From Streptomyces spiramenti (GTDB lineage Bacteria; Actinomycetota; Actinomycetes; Streptomycetales; Streptomycetaceae): a DNA stretch of 55,171 nt. Each line of letters opens with the position of its first letter. Within the stretch, counting starts at the first letter, position 1. A program made the translations under genes and the position numbers. Shown piece after piece: positions 24,382 to 34,068 of this stretch. The notes below the pieces were generated by a model. The model worked only from the letters and a program-made list of their open reading frames with translations, was not told where the DNA came from and made no database searches. The stretch covers positions 1 to 55,171 of the forward strand of contig NZ_JAAVJB010000011.1 in assembly GCF_012034385.1 (NCBI RefSeq), given 5' to 3'.

Positions 24382-26874
24382 TCACGGTGGAGGTCGCCTG
24401 GTCGGGATCGCGGTGGCCCCGCGGGTCGTCAGAGCGAGAGAGCCGTGCAGGTCCGTCCGGAGAACGGTGGCGCCCATCTCTTCCAGCGTGGCCAGCGTTG
24501 CCGGGTCGGGGTGACCGTAGGAGTTGTCCGCCCCCGCGGAAACGATCGCCCACCGGGGACTGAGCCGGCGAAGAAGCGCTTCCTCCTGGTAGGCGGACCC
24601 GTGGTGGGGGACCTTGAGGATGTCGACCACGGACAGCGCGGGCTGCGACACGAGCAGTCGTTGTTGCGCGGTCGGTTCCAGGTCGCCGGGCAGGAACACA
24701 GTCATGCCCGCGGTCCGAACGAGCAGCGTGACGCTCGCGTCGTTGGCGTCCGGGATCACCTCTGCGACCGGTGGCCACAGCACTTCCCAGCTCAGCTCGT
24801 GGCCCACGACTCCCCGATCCCCGGCCGCCGCCGGTTCCACGGGGACGCCGAACTCCGCGGCCACTGACTCGACCTCGCGCACCTGGGACTCCGGCAGCCG
24901 GGTCGCCGTCGTTCGGATGGCTCCGACCGACCGGCCCTCCAGCACTCCCGACAGTCCCGCGACGTGGTCGGCGTGGAAGTGGCTCAGGACGACCAGGGGA
25001 ACGTGACGCACTCCCAGGGCTCGCAGACAGTCGTCCACCGCCCTCGGGTCGGGTCCCGCGTCGACCACCACGGCGCTCCCCGGCCCCGCCGCCAGCACTG
25101 TGGCGTCGCCCTGGCCCACGTCGCAGGCCGCCACTCTCCACCCCGGGGGAGGCCACCCCGAGATCCACTGCTCCAGTGGTTGTGGCCGTAGCGCCGCCAG
25201 CAGCAGGAGCAGGGAGCAGGCTGCGGCGGTCCACGGGCGGCGCCGCAACCTGCGGGCGAGAACGATGAGGGCGACGCTCAGGCCCGCGAGCAGCGCCGCG
25301 CCCCACCATCCGTCCGGCCAGCCGAATTCCGCGCCAGGCAGCGACGCCCCCGTCCGAGCTACGGTGGCGATCCATCGTGCGGGCCAGGAGGCCAGCCACG
25401 CGAGCGCCTGGGCGAGCGGCAGGGCGACGGGCGCCGCCATCATCGCTGCCCATCCGAGCACCAGCACCGGAGCGAAGGCCAACTCGGCCAGCAGGTTCGC
25501 CGGAACAGCAACCAGACTGACCCGCGCGGAGAAGACCGCCACCACCGGCGCACAGACAAGCTGCGCGGCCAGTGCTACCGCCAGCCCTTCGGCGAGCCGG
25601 GGAGGCAGGCCCTTGCGACGCAACGCGAGGCTCCACGGCGGCGCGATGACCAGGAGAGCCGCGGTCGCCAGCACCGACAACAGGAAGCCGAAGGACACGG
25701 CGTGCGTCGGGTCGTGGAGGATCAGCAGGAGAGCCGCCGCCGCGAGAGCCGGCAGCAGGGACCGGCGACGCCCGGTTGCGATCGCCAGGAGGGCGATCGC
25801 TCCGCAGACCGCGGCTCGCAGCACGCTCGGGCCCGGGCGGCAGAGGATGACGAACCCGATCACCACTGCGCCGCCGAGCAACGCCGTGGCTCGCAGCGGG
25901 AGGCCGAGCCTCGCCGCGAGCCCGCCACGCTCGGCTCGCGAAGCGGTCGTCGGTGTGCCGATCACCACCGCCAACAGCAACGAGAGGTGCGCTCCCGACA
26001 CGACGATCGTGTGGGTCAGGTCGGTCGCCCGCACTGCTTCGTCGAGGTCGTCCGGGACCTGTGACGCGTCCCCGACGATCAGGGCCGGGAGCAGTCCCTT
26101 CGGGTCGGCCGGCAGGTCGGCGACGGCCTCGCGAAGTCTCTCGCGGAGTGCTCCTGCCAGGCGCTGCACGGTCGTCGGGTCGTCGACCGTTTCGGGTGGC
26201 GCCGCGCCTCGGACGAAGAGCACCGCCGCGATGTCCGCCCCGCTGCCCGTCGGCTGGGCGGCGCGCGCGGTGATCCTCAGCCTCGTCGTCGGGAGGAGTT
26301 GCTTCCAGGCTTCGTGCGGCTGGGAAACGATCAACAGGATCGGGGTACGGATTTCCGTGGAACCCCCCTCGGCGGTGATCAGGCGGTCCGCCGTGGCTGT
26401 GATCAGGAGAGGTCTGGTCCATGCACCCGGCTTGGGTCGAGCCATCCGCGGGTCGCCCGTGACCGTCACGTCGACCTCGACCAGGGCTTCGCGCTCCGCG
26501 AGCTGCGGGAGGGGGCCCGAGCGGGCTGCCGCCGCGTGCAGTCCGGCGGATGTCCCCGCCGCCGCTGCCGCCAGCAGTGCCAGCGTCGCCGTGACGGTCA
26601 GTGCACGACGTCGCCTCAGCGCTGGTGCCAGGAGCGCCAGCGCCGCCAGCCAGGCCACGACTACGAGGGGGACGACTGTTCCGGTCGGCAGCTGGAGGCA
26701 CAGCGCGGCCGCCGCCCAGGCCGCGATCGCCGGAGGCACCAGACGGAGATCGAGTGGTTCCGGTTCCGGGTGCCCCGAGGGTGTGTCCTGCTCGTCGTGG
26801 GCATGGGTTCTGGGCTCGTGCATGCGTGGGTGTCCCGGTCGGGCTCGTGGCGCCTTCTGTGTCGGTCGAGCCAT
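24382..26874 (-). CDS. comEC: ComEC/Rec2-type DNA uptake channel protein
   Basis: An approximately 830-residue polytopic membrane protein. Its N-terminal third has two spans and an OB-like domain, the middle is the Competence domain with many hydrophobic helices (including LPALIVGDASQVPDDL then HTIVVSGAHLSLLLAVVIG), and the C-terminal 270 residues form an MBL-type domain (LSHFHADHVAG, FLPGDLEP, VPHHGS) thought to degrade one DNA strand during uptake. The exact start is unsure: I use the ATG at 26874 (MARPTQ) with GGAG about 12 nt upstream, but 26952 or 26823 are possible. It lies 276 bases downstream of comEA. Natural competence in Streptomyces is not established, so the physiological role is open. 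Confidence 0.88.
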   Translation of the reverse strand: MARPTQKAPRARPGHPRMHEPRTHAHDEQDTPSGHPEPEPLDLRLVPPAIAAWAAAALCLQLPTGTVVPLVVVAWLAALALLAPALRRRRALTVTATLALLAAAAAGTSAGLHAAAARSGPLPQLAEREALVEVDVTVTGDPRMARPKPGAWTRPLLITATADRLITAEGGSTEIRTPILLIVSQPHEAWKQLLPTTRLRITARAAQPTGSGADIAAVLFVRGAAPPETVDDPTTVQRLAGALRERLREAVADLPADPKGLLPALIVGDASQVPDDLDEAVRATDLTHTIVVSGAHLSLLLAVVIGTPTTASRAERGGLAARLGLPLRATALLGGAVVIGFVILCRPGPSVLRAAVCGAIALLAIATGRRRSLLPALAAAALLLILHDPTHAVSFGFLLSVLATAALLVIAPPWSLALRRKGLPPRLAEGLAVALAAQLVCAPVVAVFSARVSLVAVPANLLAELAFAPVLVLGWAAMMAAPVALPLAQALAWLASWPARWIATVARTGASLPGAEFGWPDGWWGAALLAGLSVALIVLARRLRRRPWTAAACSLLLLLAALRPQPLEQWISGWPPPGWRVAACDVGQGDATVLAAGPGSAVVVDAGPDPRAVDDCLRALGVRHVPLVVLSHFHADHVAGLSGVLEGRSVGAIRTTATRLPESQVREVESVAAEFGVPVEPAAAGDRGVVGHELSWEVLWPPVAEVIPDANDASVTLLVRTAGMTVFLPGDLEPTAQQRLLVSQPALSVVDILKVPHHGSAYQEEALLRRLSPRWAIVSAGADNSYGHPDPATLATLEEMGATVLRTDLHGSLALTTRGATAIPTRRPPP

Positions 26875-27150
26875 GTCGCTGCGCTCCGAGGCCCTGGCTC
26901 CTCCGGCTGCGGCCCCGTGACCTGCGCCGCCCCGGAGGTCGCGTGGGTGCATCGGGGCGGGTGAGAGTGACGACCACGGAGACGACGATGCTCAGAGTGG
27001 CCGCGAAGCCGGTGGGGGGCAGTGGGACCTCGGTCGACCCGACGCCGGCCGGACGGCCCGCCGCGCGCCGGTCCGGGCGGGGTCGGCGGTCCCGGGACAG
27101 CCGCTCGCTCCCTGGGGCGGTCGACCGGCAGCCCGTAGCCGGTGGCGAGG

Positions 27151-28185
27151 TCACAGGACCATCCGTTCCCGAAGATCCGCCAGGCGGGTCTCGCCGATCC
27201 CGGAGACCGCGATCAGCTGGTCGACGGAGGTGAACTGTCCGTGCTGCTCGCGGTGAGCGATGATGCTGCCCGCCAGGACCGGGCCGACGCCTGGGAGTTC
27301 CTCCAGATCGTCGGCGGTCGCCGTGTTGAGCCGGACTTTCCCCTGGCTGTCGAACCCCTGCCGCACGGGTGCCGGGGCGTCCCCGGGCTGGTGGGCGTCG
27401 CCGCCCACGACGATGTGCTCTCCGTCCGTGAGTGGGCGTGCCCGGTTGATGAGATCGGTTTCGGCACCCGGAACAGGTCCGCCTGCGGCGTCGATGGCGT
27501 CGCCGACCCGGGACCCCGGCGGCAGCGTCCGTAGCCCCGGATCGACGACCTCCCCGGCGACGTCGACCACCAATGAGGTGGCGGCGGCCGGGTCTTCAGG
27601 GCTCAGGTGATGATCGGCAGGTGTCGGAGGCCCGGAAGGGGCGGGTGGAGAGACGGGCTCGGGGGCGGCGGCGACGACTTTGCCGTCTCCAGGGTCGAAG
27701 TCCTGTGGCCGCCCGGTCCAGTAGTGGTGCACAGCGAAGCCCACGGCGACAGCGAGGACCACTCCCGCCGCGGCCAGGGTGCGCGGCTCGATGCCGCACC
27801 GCGGCAGGATCCAACCGCTCAGAGCGTCTTGACACGCCAGCCGGGCGCGCAGCGCGAAGGGGAGTCTCCCCTGGTGCGGCGTCCCGCCGTCCTCACTCGG
27901 GGCCCGGCGTCGGTCTGCGGCCGGAATAGGCTGTTCGTCGCGATCCGGACGCTCCGGGGCAGGCGGGACCGCCCGCTCGATGGCCGCCGGGGCCGTGGGG
28001 TGCTCTTCCGAACCGATGGTTGCGCCGCCTGCGGGCGCTGGAACGCCCACGGCGGCGGCGTCGGCACTGTCGGGCTTGCCCAGGAGCGCCGCTGCGCGGA
28101 CACGAGTGCGGGCCAGGTCCGTCTCGGCGCGACGGCGACCGCCGCGGCCCGGCCCCCGGGTCTCGGAGATGGTGCGAGATGTCAT
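27151..28185 (-). CDS. comEA: ComEA-type helix-hairpin-helix DNA-binding protein
   Basis: A 344-residue membrane-anchored DNA-binding protein. About 170 basic and Pro/Ala-rich cytoplasmic residues precede one hydrophobic span (TLAAAGVVLAVAVGFAVHHY). An SLBB domain follows (SLVVDVAGEVVDPGLRTLPP), then a C-terminal double helix-hairpin-helix (KVRLNTATADDLEELPGVGP, then VSGIGETRLADLRERM) that grips double-stranded DNA. The ATG at 28185 has TAGAGT 8 nt upstream; the longer start at 28215 lies within the promoter. It precedes comEC on the same strand, the standard order. Confidence 0.92.
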   Translation of the reverse strand: MTSRTISETRGPGRGGRRRAETDLARTRVRAAALLGKPDSADAAAVGVPAPAGGATIGSEEHPTAPAAIERAVPPAPERPDRDEQPIPAADRRRAPSEDGGTPHQGRLPFALRARLACQDALSGWILPRCGIEPRTLAAAGVVLAVAVGFAVHHYWTGRPQDFDPGDGKVVAAAPEPVSPPAPSGPPTPADHHLSPEDPAAATSLVVDVAGEVVDPGLRTLPPGSRVGDAIDAAGGPVPGAETDLINRARPLTDGEHIVVGGDAHQPGDAPAPVRQGFDSQGKVRLNTATADDLEELPGVGPVLAGSIIAHREQHGQFTSVDQLIAVSGIGETRLADLRERMVL

Positions 28186-28193
28186 GGCGCGAG

Positions 28194-28199
28194 ACTCTA
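28194..28199 (-). promoter_or_regulatory. -10 box of comEA (TAGAGT)
   Basis: Minus-strand TAGAGT ends 8 nt before the ATG at 28185, with no SD. A leaderless or nearly leaderless mRNA is likely. Confidence 0.45.
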
Positions 28200-28393
28200 G
28201 GAACGCCCGCCCCACAGATGTTGATCATGGGTTGTTCCTGTGGACAAGTCAGCGCATGTGGATAACTCGGCCACTCCTGCGAGTGACCGTCGTAGCAGCA
28301 CGTTTGGGTTCGTGCAGCATGAGCAACAACGCTGTCAGGAGCTGCACTGCCGGCGGTCCGTCGCACCGACCGACGGCAGCTCGGCACCGATCG

Positions 28394-29239
28394 TCACCGC
28401 GGCGCCGTGATGACTCCCAGCAGCCCGGGGCCCGTGTGCGCTCCCAACACCGCGCCCACCTCACCCACGTGGAGTGCCGCCAGCCCTGGCAGTCGTCCCC
28501 GGAGCCGGTCGGCCAGCTCCCCCGCACGCTCGTCGGCCGCGAGGTGCTGTACCGCCACATCCACCTTCGCCACGCCGGCGTGCTCGACGACCAGCTCCTC
28601 CAGGCGGGCCAGCGCCCTGCCCGCCGTCCTCACCTTCTCGAGCAGCTCGATCCGCCCGTCCCTCATCTCCAACAGTGGCTTGACCGCAAGGGCGGACCCG
28701 AAGATCGCCTGCGCCGTGTTGATGCGGCCACCGCGTCGGAGGTGGTCGAGTGTGTCGACGTAGAAGTAGGCCCTCGTGGCGGCCGTCCGGCTGCGCGCAG
28801 CCTCTGCGACGTCGCCGGCTTCCGCCCCGGCGGCGGCGGCGTGGGCTGCGGCGAGCACGCCGAAGCCGAGTGCGGCGGCGATGGTCCCGCTGTCGACCAC
28901 GTGCACCGGGATCGGCGCTCGATCCGCGGCCACCATGGCGGCGTCCCACGTTCCGGAGATCTCCGACGACAGGTGCACCGACACCACGGCGGACGCCCCG
29001 CTCTCGGCCGCGGCACGATAGGCGCGGACGAACATCTCCGGTCCCGGCCGGGACGTGGTCACCGCGAGCCGCGAACGGAGCGCCGGCACCAGCGCCGCCG
29101 CGGCCTCAGGTGTGCCGTCCTGCAACGGCAGACCGTCCACCACCACGGTCAACGGAACCGAGACGATCCCGTGGCGCTCCACGTCCGCCCGTGCCAGATA
29201 AGCGGTGGAATCGGTGACGACGGCAACAGAACGGGGCAT
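28394..29239 (-). CDS. DegV family fatty-acid-binding protein
   Basis: A 281-residue DegV protein that binds a fatty acid in a pocket between two domains; in Firmicutes FakB homologues present it to a fatty-acid kinase. The start reads MPRSVAVVTDSTAYLARADV. VSVHLSSEISGTWDAA, IPVHVVDSGTIAAALGFGVL and the LRRGGRINTAQAIFGSALAV region are standard DegV signatures. The ATG at 29239 has a TATCCT box 8 nt upstream. No FakA-like kinase is seen in this window. Confidence 0.93.
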   Translation of the reverse strand: MPRSVAVVTDSTAYLARADVERHGIVSVPLTVVVDGLPLQDGTPEAAAALVPALRSRLAVTTSRPGPEMFVRAYRAAAESGASAVVSVHLSSEISGTWDAAMVAADRAPIPVHVVDSGTIAAALGFGVLAAAHAAAAGAEAGDVAEAARSRTAATRAYFYVDTLDHLRRGGRINTAQAIFGSALAVKPLLEMRDGRIELLEKVRTAGRALARLEELVVEHAGVAKVDVAVQHLAADERAGELADRLRGRLPGLAALHVGEVGAVLGAHTGPGLLGVITAPR

Positions 29240-29247
29240 GAAAACGG

Positions 29248-29253
29248 AGGATA
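29248..29253 (-). promoter_or_regulatory. -10 box of degV gene (TATCCT)
   Basis: Minus-strand TATCCT ends 8 nt before the ATG at 29239. It lies in the 29-base gap after the upstream coiled-coil gene, so degV may have its own promoter as well as read-through. Confidence 0.4.
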
Positions 29254-29268
29254 CGGCAGGGCCGAACG

Positions 29269-29907
29269 TCACTCCGACCCGGTCTCGCGTCCCGTTCCGC
29301 GACGGCGGAAGAGCTGGCGGCGTTCCGGTTCGGGATCGAGCTCTCGCTCGGGCTCGGCCTCGGTCTCCGGCCCGGCGGGCGACCAGTGGCGCAGCGCGCT
29401 CGCCTCGATCTCGATCTGCTGGTGCAGTGCGTCGAGTTCGCCGTGGTCGTAGTGGTGGGCGCGATCCAGCGCGGCGTGACGGAGGGCGTCGGCGGAACCC
29501 CTGATTCGCGCGCTCCGCTCTCGCAGGTCAGGCAGTCGAACGCCGATGCGGGCCCTGTCATGTTCCCCCTGCATGAGGTCACCCAGTTCCGCGTCGAGCC
29601 GGCGGGCGTGCCCGTGCAGCTGGTCCAGGAGGTCCAGCGCCTCCCTCAGCGAGGGATCGTCCCGGGAACCGGACTCCAGCGCGCCACGGGTCGTGTCGAT
29701 CGAGACTCGTAGCTCCCGGCGGAGACGCGCGAGCTCCCCGATGGCGCCTGGCTGGGCTGCGCGGGCTTTGAGCGTGGCGTCCCCCAGGGTCCGGCGCGCC
29801 TGAGCGCCCGCGCGCTCGATACCTCGCTTCGCGGCACGCACTGCGGCCACCGCCAGGAACACGAACAGCAGAAAGGACACCACCAGCACACCGAGCACGA
29901 TCTCCAT
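29269..29907 (-). CDS. Membrane-anchored coiled-coil hypothetical protein
   Basis: A 212-residue protein starting MEIVLGVLVVSFLLFVFLAV, a single N-terminal span, followed by a long Arg/Glu/Leu/Ala-rich region with heptad-like spacing (residues about 25-185) that should form a helical coiled coil, and an acidic tail rich in Glu and Pro ending in an Arg patch. I recognise no named family. The ATG at 29907 has GGAGGGG 6 nt upstream. It lies 29 bases before degV on the same strand, so the two may be co-transcribed. Confidence 0.82.
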   Translation of the reverse strand: MEIVLGVLVVSFLLFVFLAVAAVRAAKRGIERAGAQARRTLGDATLKARAAQPGAIGELARLRRELRVSIDTTRGALESGSRDDPSLREALDLLDQLHGHARRLDAELGDLMQGEHDRARIGVRLPDLRERSARIRGSADALRHAALDRAHHYDHGELDALHQQIEIEASALRHWSPAGPETEAEPERELDPEPERRQLFRRRGTGRETGSE

Positions 29908-30209
29908 GACTGCCCCTCCCGGACCTTCTCCGCTGTGTCGCGAACCGGCACATCCCGACGACGTGGTCCCGCGGGATGCGCAGCCGGCCTTCACGACCCG
30001 GCTCGCGTGCTGTCCAGGGTAGGCGCACCGGGGCCCGTCCCCGCCCGGACGGCACGTGAGGATCGTCGAGCTGCCCGCGGAGCGCCCTCGCCGAGCCTCC
30101 GGCGTTCCCCTGTCCTCGGCGGGGCTCCGGCTCAGCCGGATGCCTCGGCGGCGATTCCCGGACGAGCCGGGCCGGGCGGTGCTGCATGGGGCGCCGGGCG
30201 GTCGGCGCA
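29908..30209. other. Gap between leuS and the coiled-coil gene
   Basis: About 300 bases upstream of the coiled-coil gene and downstream of leuS. I find no supported gene or clear promoter box in it apart from the leuS terminator at its edge. Confidence 0.4.
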
Positions 30210-30251
30210 CGCCCTGGCCCCGCCACGCGGCCGGGTGGCGGGACCAGGGCG
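30210..30251 (-). terminator. leuS terminator
   Basis: A 17-bp stem with one C-A mismatch (30210-30226 with 30235-30251) and an 8-nt loop, starting 5 nt after the leuS stop codon. Confidence 0.8.
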
Positions 30252-30256
30252 CGCCG

Positions 30257-33103
30257 TCAGCCGGTCACGAGGTTGACCAGCTTGGGTGCCCGCACGATCA
30301 CCTTACGTACGGGCGCTCCGTCGAGTGCGCGGAGCACCGCGGGCTCGGCCAGGGCGAGGGCTTCCAGGTCCGCGTCGCTGATGGACGGCGCGACTTCGAG
30401 GCGCGCCTTGACCTTGCCCTTGATCTGGACGACGCAGGTGACGCTCTCGTCGACGGCCAGAGCCGGGTCGGCGACCGGGAACGGGTGGTACACGACGGAG
30501 TCGCTGTGACCCAAACGCTGCCAGAGCTCCTCCGCGACGTGCGGCGCGAGCGGCGCGATGAGCAGCACCATGGTCTCGGCGGTCTCCCTCGACACGGGGG
30601 TGCCCGAGACGGCTGCTTTGGTGACGAGGTTGTTGAGCTCGGTGATCTTCGCGATGGCCGTGTTGAACCGCAGAGCGTCGAGGTCGCGGGTCACGCCGTC
30701 GATCGCCTTGTGCAGGGCCCGGAGCGTCGGCTGGTCCGGAGCGCTGTCCACGACCGTGACCTCGCCGGTCTCCTCGTCCAGGACGTTGCGCCACAGCCGC
30801 TGGAGCAGGCGGAACTGTCCCACGACGGCGCGTGTGTCCCAGGGCCTGGAGACGTCCAGCGGCCCCATCGCCATCTCGTAGAGACGGAGGGTGTCCGCGC
30901 CGTACTCGGCGCACACCTCGTCGGGTGAGACCGCGTTCTTCAGGGACTTGCCCATCTTGCCCAGCTCGCGGCGGACCGGCAGACCGTCGTGGAAGTAGCC
31001 GCCGTCTCGCTCCTCGATCTCGGCCGCCGGCACCGGAAACCCACGTGCGTCGCGGTACACGTAGGCCTGGATCATGCCCTGGTTGTACAGCTTGTGGAAC
31101 GGCTCGGTCGCGGAGACGTGTCCGAGGTCGAAGAGGACCTTGGACCAGAAGCGGGCGTACAGGAGGTGGAGGACGGCGTGCTCCGCGCCACCGATGTACA
31201 GGTCGACGCCGCCGTGCGGCCTGTCGGCGCGGGGGCCCATCCAGTGCTGCTCGATGCGGGGGTCGACCGGGGCGCTGTCGTTGTGCGGGTCCAGGTACCG
31301 CATCTCGTACCAGCAGCTGCCGGCCCAGTTGGGCATGGTGTTGGTCTCGCGGCGGTACCGGCGGACACCTCGGCCGTCCCCGAGGTCGAGGTCGACGTGC
31401 ACCCATGCCTCGTTGCGGGACAGCGGGGTCTCGGGCTCGGTGTCGGCGTCGTCGGGGTCGAAGGTCCGCGGGGTGTAGTCGTCGACTTCCGGGAGTTCGA
31501 GCGGCAGCATCGACTCCGGGAGCGCGTGGGCGATGCCGTCCTCGTCGTAGACGATCGGGAACGGCTCGCCCCAGTAGCGCTGACGGCTGAACAGCCAGTC
31601 GCGCAGTCGGTAGTTGATGGTCCCCTCGCCGAGCCCGGCGGTCTCGAGGTGGGCGATGACCGTGCGCTTGGCGTCGTCCACCCCCATGCCGTTGAGGTCG
31701 ATCCCGGCGCCGGCGGAGTTGATGGCCGGTCCGTCACCGGTGTAGGCCTCGCCGTCGAAGTCGGCCGGAGGCTGGACGGTCCGCACGATCGGCAGGTCGA
31801 AGACGGTGGCGAACTCCCAGTCACGGGGGTCCTGACCCGGCACGGCCATGATGGCGCCGGTCCCGTAGCCCATCAGCACGTAGTCGGCGACGAAGACCGG
31901 GACCGATTCGCCGTTCACGGGGTTGACGGCGTAGGCGCCGGTGAAGACGCCGGTCTTCTCCCGGGACTCGGCCTGGCGCTCCACGTCCGACTTGGCCGCG
32001 GACTGGGCACGATACGCGGCGACGGCCTCGGCGGGCGTCGCGTGTCCGCCGGTCCACGGCTCGCGGGTGGTCCGGGGCCACGCGGCGGGGACGATCCGGT
32101 CGACCAGGGGATGCTCGGGGGCCAGCACCATGTAGGTCGCGCCGAAGAGGGTGTCCGGCCGGGTGGTGAAGACCGTCACGGTCTCCTCGCCGCCATCGGC
32201 GGCGGTGGTCGGGAAGTCGACGCGGGCGCCTTCGCTGCGGCCGATCCAGTTCCGCTGCTGGAGCTTGATCGCCTCCGGCCAGTCCAGCGCGTCCAGGTCG
32301 TCGATGAGGCGGTCGGCGTAGGCGGTGATCCGCATGTTCCACTGCCGGAGCTTCGCCTTGAAGACAGGGAAGTTGCCCCGCTCGGACCGCCCGTCCGCGG
32401 TGACCTCCTCGTTGGCCAGCACGGTCCCCAGCCCCGGGCACCAGTTGACGGGGGCATCGGAGGCGTATGCCAGGCGGTACCCGCCGAGGACGTCGGCACG
32501 CTCCTGTTCCGTCAGCTCGCCCCAGGGCCGGTCGCCGGGCAGCGCGCGACGGCCCTGCTCGAACTCCTCGACGAGTTCGGCGATCGGGCGCGCCCGCCGG
32601 GCCTCGTCGTCGTACCAGGAGTTGAAGGTCTGCAGGAAGATCCACTGGGTCCACTTGTAGTAGCCCGGATCGATCGTCTCGAACGAGCGGCGCTTGTCGT
32701 GGCCGAGGCCGAGCCGCCGCAGCTGCGACTTCATATTGGCGATGTTCGCCTCGGTCGAGACGCGGGGGTGGGTGCCGGTCTGGACTGCGTACTGCTCGGC
32801 GGGCAGACCGAAGGCGTCGAAACCGAGCGTGTACAGCACGTTGTGCCCGGTCATCCGCATGAACCGGGAGTAGACGTCGGTGGCGATGTACCCGAGCGGG
32901 TGGCCGACGTGCAGCCCCGCACCCGAGGGGTACGGGAACATGTCCATCACGAACTTGGTGGGGCGCGACGCCAGTTCCTCGTCACCGGTGAGGTCGCCGA
33001 CCGGGTTGGGCGTCTCGTAGGTGCCGTGCTTCTCCCAGTAGTCCTGCCAGCGTGCCTCGATGTCCGCCGCCAGCTCGGCTCCGTACTTGTGGATCTGGGT
33101 CAT
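30257..33103 (-). CDS. leuS: Leucyl-tRNA synthetase
   Basis: A 948-residue class I aminoacyl-tRNA synthetase that charges tRNA-Leu. It starts [20 protein letters not shown]. The HIGH-type motif is HVGH in [13 protein letters not shown]; the editing (CP1) domain is present, and the KMSKS-type motif is KMGKS followed by LKNAVSPDE. The anticodon-binding and C-terminal domains are complete. The ATG at 33103 has GGAG 10 nt upstream. About 160 nt of leader precede it and hold a Leu-codon leader peptide and a terminator hairpin, so expression is likely set by leucyl-tRNA charging through attenuation. Confidence 0.97.
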   Translation of the reverse strand: MTQIHKYGAELAADIEARWQDYWEKHGTYETPNPVGDLTGDEELASRPTKFVMDMFPYPSGAGLHVGHPLGYIATDVYSRFMRMTGHNVLYTLGFDAFGLPAEQYAVQTGTHPRVSTEANIANMKSQLRRLGLGHDKRRSFETIDPGYYKWTQWIFLQTFNSWYDDEARRARPIAELVEEFEQGRRALPGDRPWGELTEQERADVLGGYRLAYASDAPVNWCPGLGTVLANEEVTADGRSERGNFPVFKAKLRQWNMRITAYADRLIDDLDALDWPEAIKLQQRNWIGRSEGARVDFPTTAADGGEETVTVFTTRPDTLFGATYMVLAPEHPLVDRIVPAAWPRTTREPWTGGHATPAEAVAAYRAQSAAKSDVERQAESREKTGVFTGAYAVNPVNGESVPVFVADYVLMGYGTGAIMAVPGQDPRDWEFATVFDLPIVRTVQPPADFDGEAYTGDGPAINSAGAGIDLNGMGVDDAKRTVIAHLETAGLGEGTINYRLRDWLFSRQRYWGEPFPIVYDEDGIAHALPESMLPLELPEVDDYTPRTFDPDDADTEPETPLSRNEAWVHVDLDLGDGRGVRRYRRETNTMPNWAGSCWYEMRYLDPHNDSAPVDPRIEQHWMGPRADRPHGGVDLYIGGAEHAVLHLLYARFWSKVLFDLGHVSATEPFHKLYNQGMIQAYVYRDARGFPVPAAEIEERDGGYFHDGLPVRRELGKMGKSLKNAVSPDEVCAEYGADTLRLYEMAMGPLDVSRPWDTRAVVGQFRLLQRLWRNVLDEETGEVTVVDSAPDQPTLRALHKAIDGVTRDLDALRFNTAIAKITELNNLVTKAAVSGTPVSRETAETMVLLIAPLAPHVAEELWQRLGHSDSVVYHPFPVADPALAVDESVTCVVQIKGKVKARLEVAPSISDADLEALALAEPAVLRALDGAPVRKVIVRAPKLVNLVTG

Positions 33104-33141
33104 GGTTGTGTGGCTCCATCGTTGTGTCTGCCCCGGACAGC

Positions 33142-33167
33142 AAAAAGCCCCCCGCTCAGGAGGGGAC
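33142..33167 (-). terminator. leuS attenuator hairpin with five Ts
   Basis: On the minus strand GTCCCCT pairs with the run ending GGGGGGC (7 bp, two G-T pairs, 33147-33167), followed directly by TTTTT (33142-33146). It sits within the leuS leader, 38 nt before the ATG. A poly-T terminator is rare in this genome, which supports a regulated role. Just upstream, GCCGCGCTGA (33222-33231) and TCAGCGCGGC (33168-33177) form a perfect 10-bp pair that includes the leader-peptide stop codon. Confidence 0.78.
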
Positions 33168-33221
33168 GCCGCGCTGATGCCGCTGTTGCGCCGGCCTCGC
33201 GGCGGCGTTCACGGTGCTATG

Positions 33222-33260
33222 TCAGCGCGGCCCGGTAAGCAGGAGGCGTACGGCACGCAT
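33222..33260 (-). CDS. leuS leader peptide MRAVRLLLTGPR
   Basis: A 12-residue open frame (ATG 33260, TGA 33224-33222) encoding MRAVRLLLTGPR with three consecutive leucine codons, CTC CTG CTT, upstream of the leuS attenuator. A TAGGCT -10 box lies 6 nt before the ATG, so the transcript begins at the leader start codon. Ribosome stalling at the Leu codons when leucyl-tRNA is scarce would change pairing of the downstream arms. This is a classical attenuation layout; the role is inferred from sequence. Confidence 0.85.
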   Translation of the reverse strand: MRAVRLLLTGPR

Positions 33261-33266
33261 GACGTC

Positions 33267-33272
33267 AGCCTA
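33267..33272 (-). promoter_or_regulatory. -10 box of leuS leader (TAGGCT)
   Basis: Minus-strand TAGGCT ends 6 nt before the leader ATG. It lies just past the tRNA terminator at 33300-33336, showing that leuS is an independent transcription unit. Confidence 0.6.
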
Positions 33273-33299
33273 ACGCACCACCCATCGCGCCCGGCACAG

Positions 33300-33336
33300 C
33301 GAGGCGGGCCGCCCGGTCTCCGGACGGCCCGCCTCG
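33300..33336 (-). terminator. Terminator of the tRNA-Ala unit
   Basis: A perfect 12-bp stem (33300-33311 with 33325-33336) and a 13-nt loop, ending 7 nt after the 3' end of the second tRNA-Ala. Confidence 0.8.
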
Positions 33337-33342
33337 ATACTG

Positions 33343-33415
<73 letters not shown>

Positions 33416-33453
33416 TCGCGTGACTCACCACGTCGTTCCTTGTGGGAAGTCCG

Positions 33454-33526
<73 letters not shown>

Positions 33527-33584
33527 GAACTTGGTCCGCCTCGCTGACCTCTGGTTTCCCGGGGTCCGCGCTGCGGCGTCGCCT

Positions 33585-33615
33585 ACTGTACACGGCTCTC
33601 GGGGTCCCGCGCCAA
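33585..33615 (-). promoter_or_regulatory. Promoter of tRNA-Ala pair
   Basis: Minus-strand TTGGCG (33615-33610) and TACAGT (33590-33585) with a 19-bp spacer, about 60 bases upstream of the first tRNA. Confidence 0.45.
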
Positions 33616-34033
33616 ATCGTTGATCTCCCTCGGCCCGTGGCCCGGTGGGCACCACAGGCCTTCACGTACCGCGGGTTCCGTACGGGCGGGCTCGGCGCTT
33701 CTCCCGCATCCGAGCAGCAGCGCCGGGACAGGTCCGACACGGGGTCAGTGCCCGGACAGGACGGGACGGCGGAGGAAGTTCAGCGGCGCGGGCGTCGCGG
33801 GCGAGCGACGTTCCCCGCGGCGGGCGGAACCGCCGGAGCGGTCCGTGGATCGGGCGACAGAGACCGCGGTGCGCCACGACGGACCGCGGGCCGGCCGCTC
33901 TCGACCGCTGCCGCCTCGACCCGTCACCGTCCGACTCCCGTCGAGGGCCGGCGGACAGCACCGCCCGCCGGCCCCGGAAACGGGAGCGGCGGGCGGACGC
34001 ACGGAGCGGAACAGGACGGCCCGGACAGCTCGA
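33616..34033. other. Non-coding stretch
   Basis: About 420 bases between the tRNA promoter and the 77-residue gene. Three plus-strand frames (about 33620-34368) are open throughout, but all are Arg/Pro/Gly-rich and mutually overlapping, so I reject them. Confidence 0.4.
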
Positions 34034-34048
34034 CCGGGGGCACCCCGG
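34034..34048 (-). terminator. Short hairpin after 77-residue gene
   Basis: A 6-bp stem CCGGGG/CCCCGG with a 3-nt loop, 20 nt after the stop codon of the 77-residue gene. Weak but well placed. Confidence 0.35.
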
Positions 34049-34068
34049 ACGGGCAGGACTGGGTCAGG

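Noticed and set aside
23774..27154. 1126-residue minus-strand frame overlapping comEC, including a protein-like patch at about 24117-24340 (FERGAVEKGVRRARAGLPLE)
   Set aside because: Overlaps comEC in another frame with Arg/Pro/Gly-rich composition. The short patch looks protein-like but lacks a start with SD, and its third-position GC is only moderate; at most a remnant.
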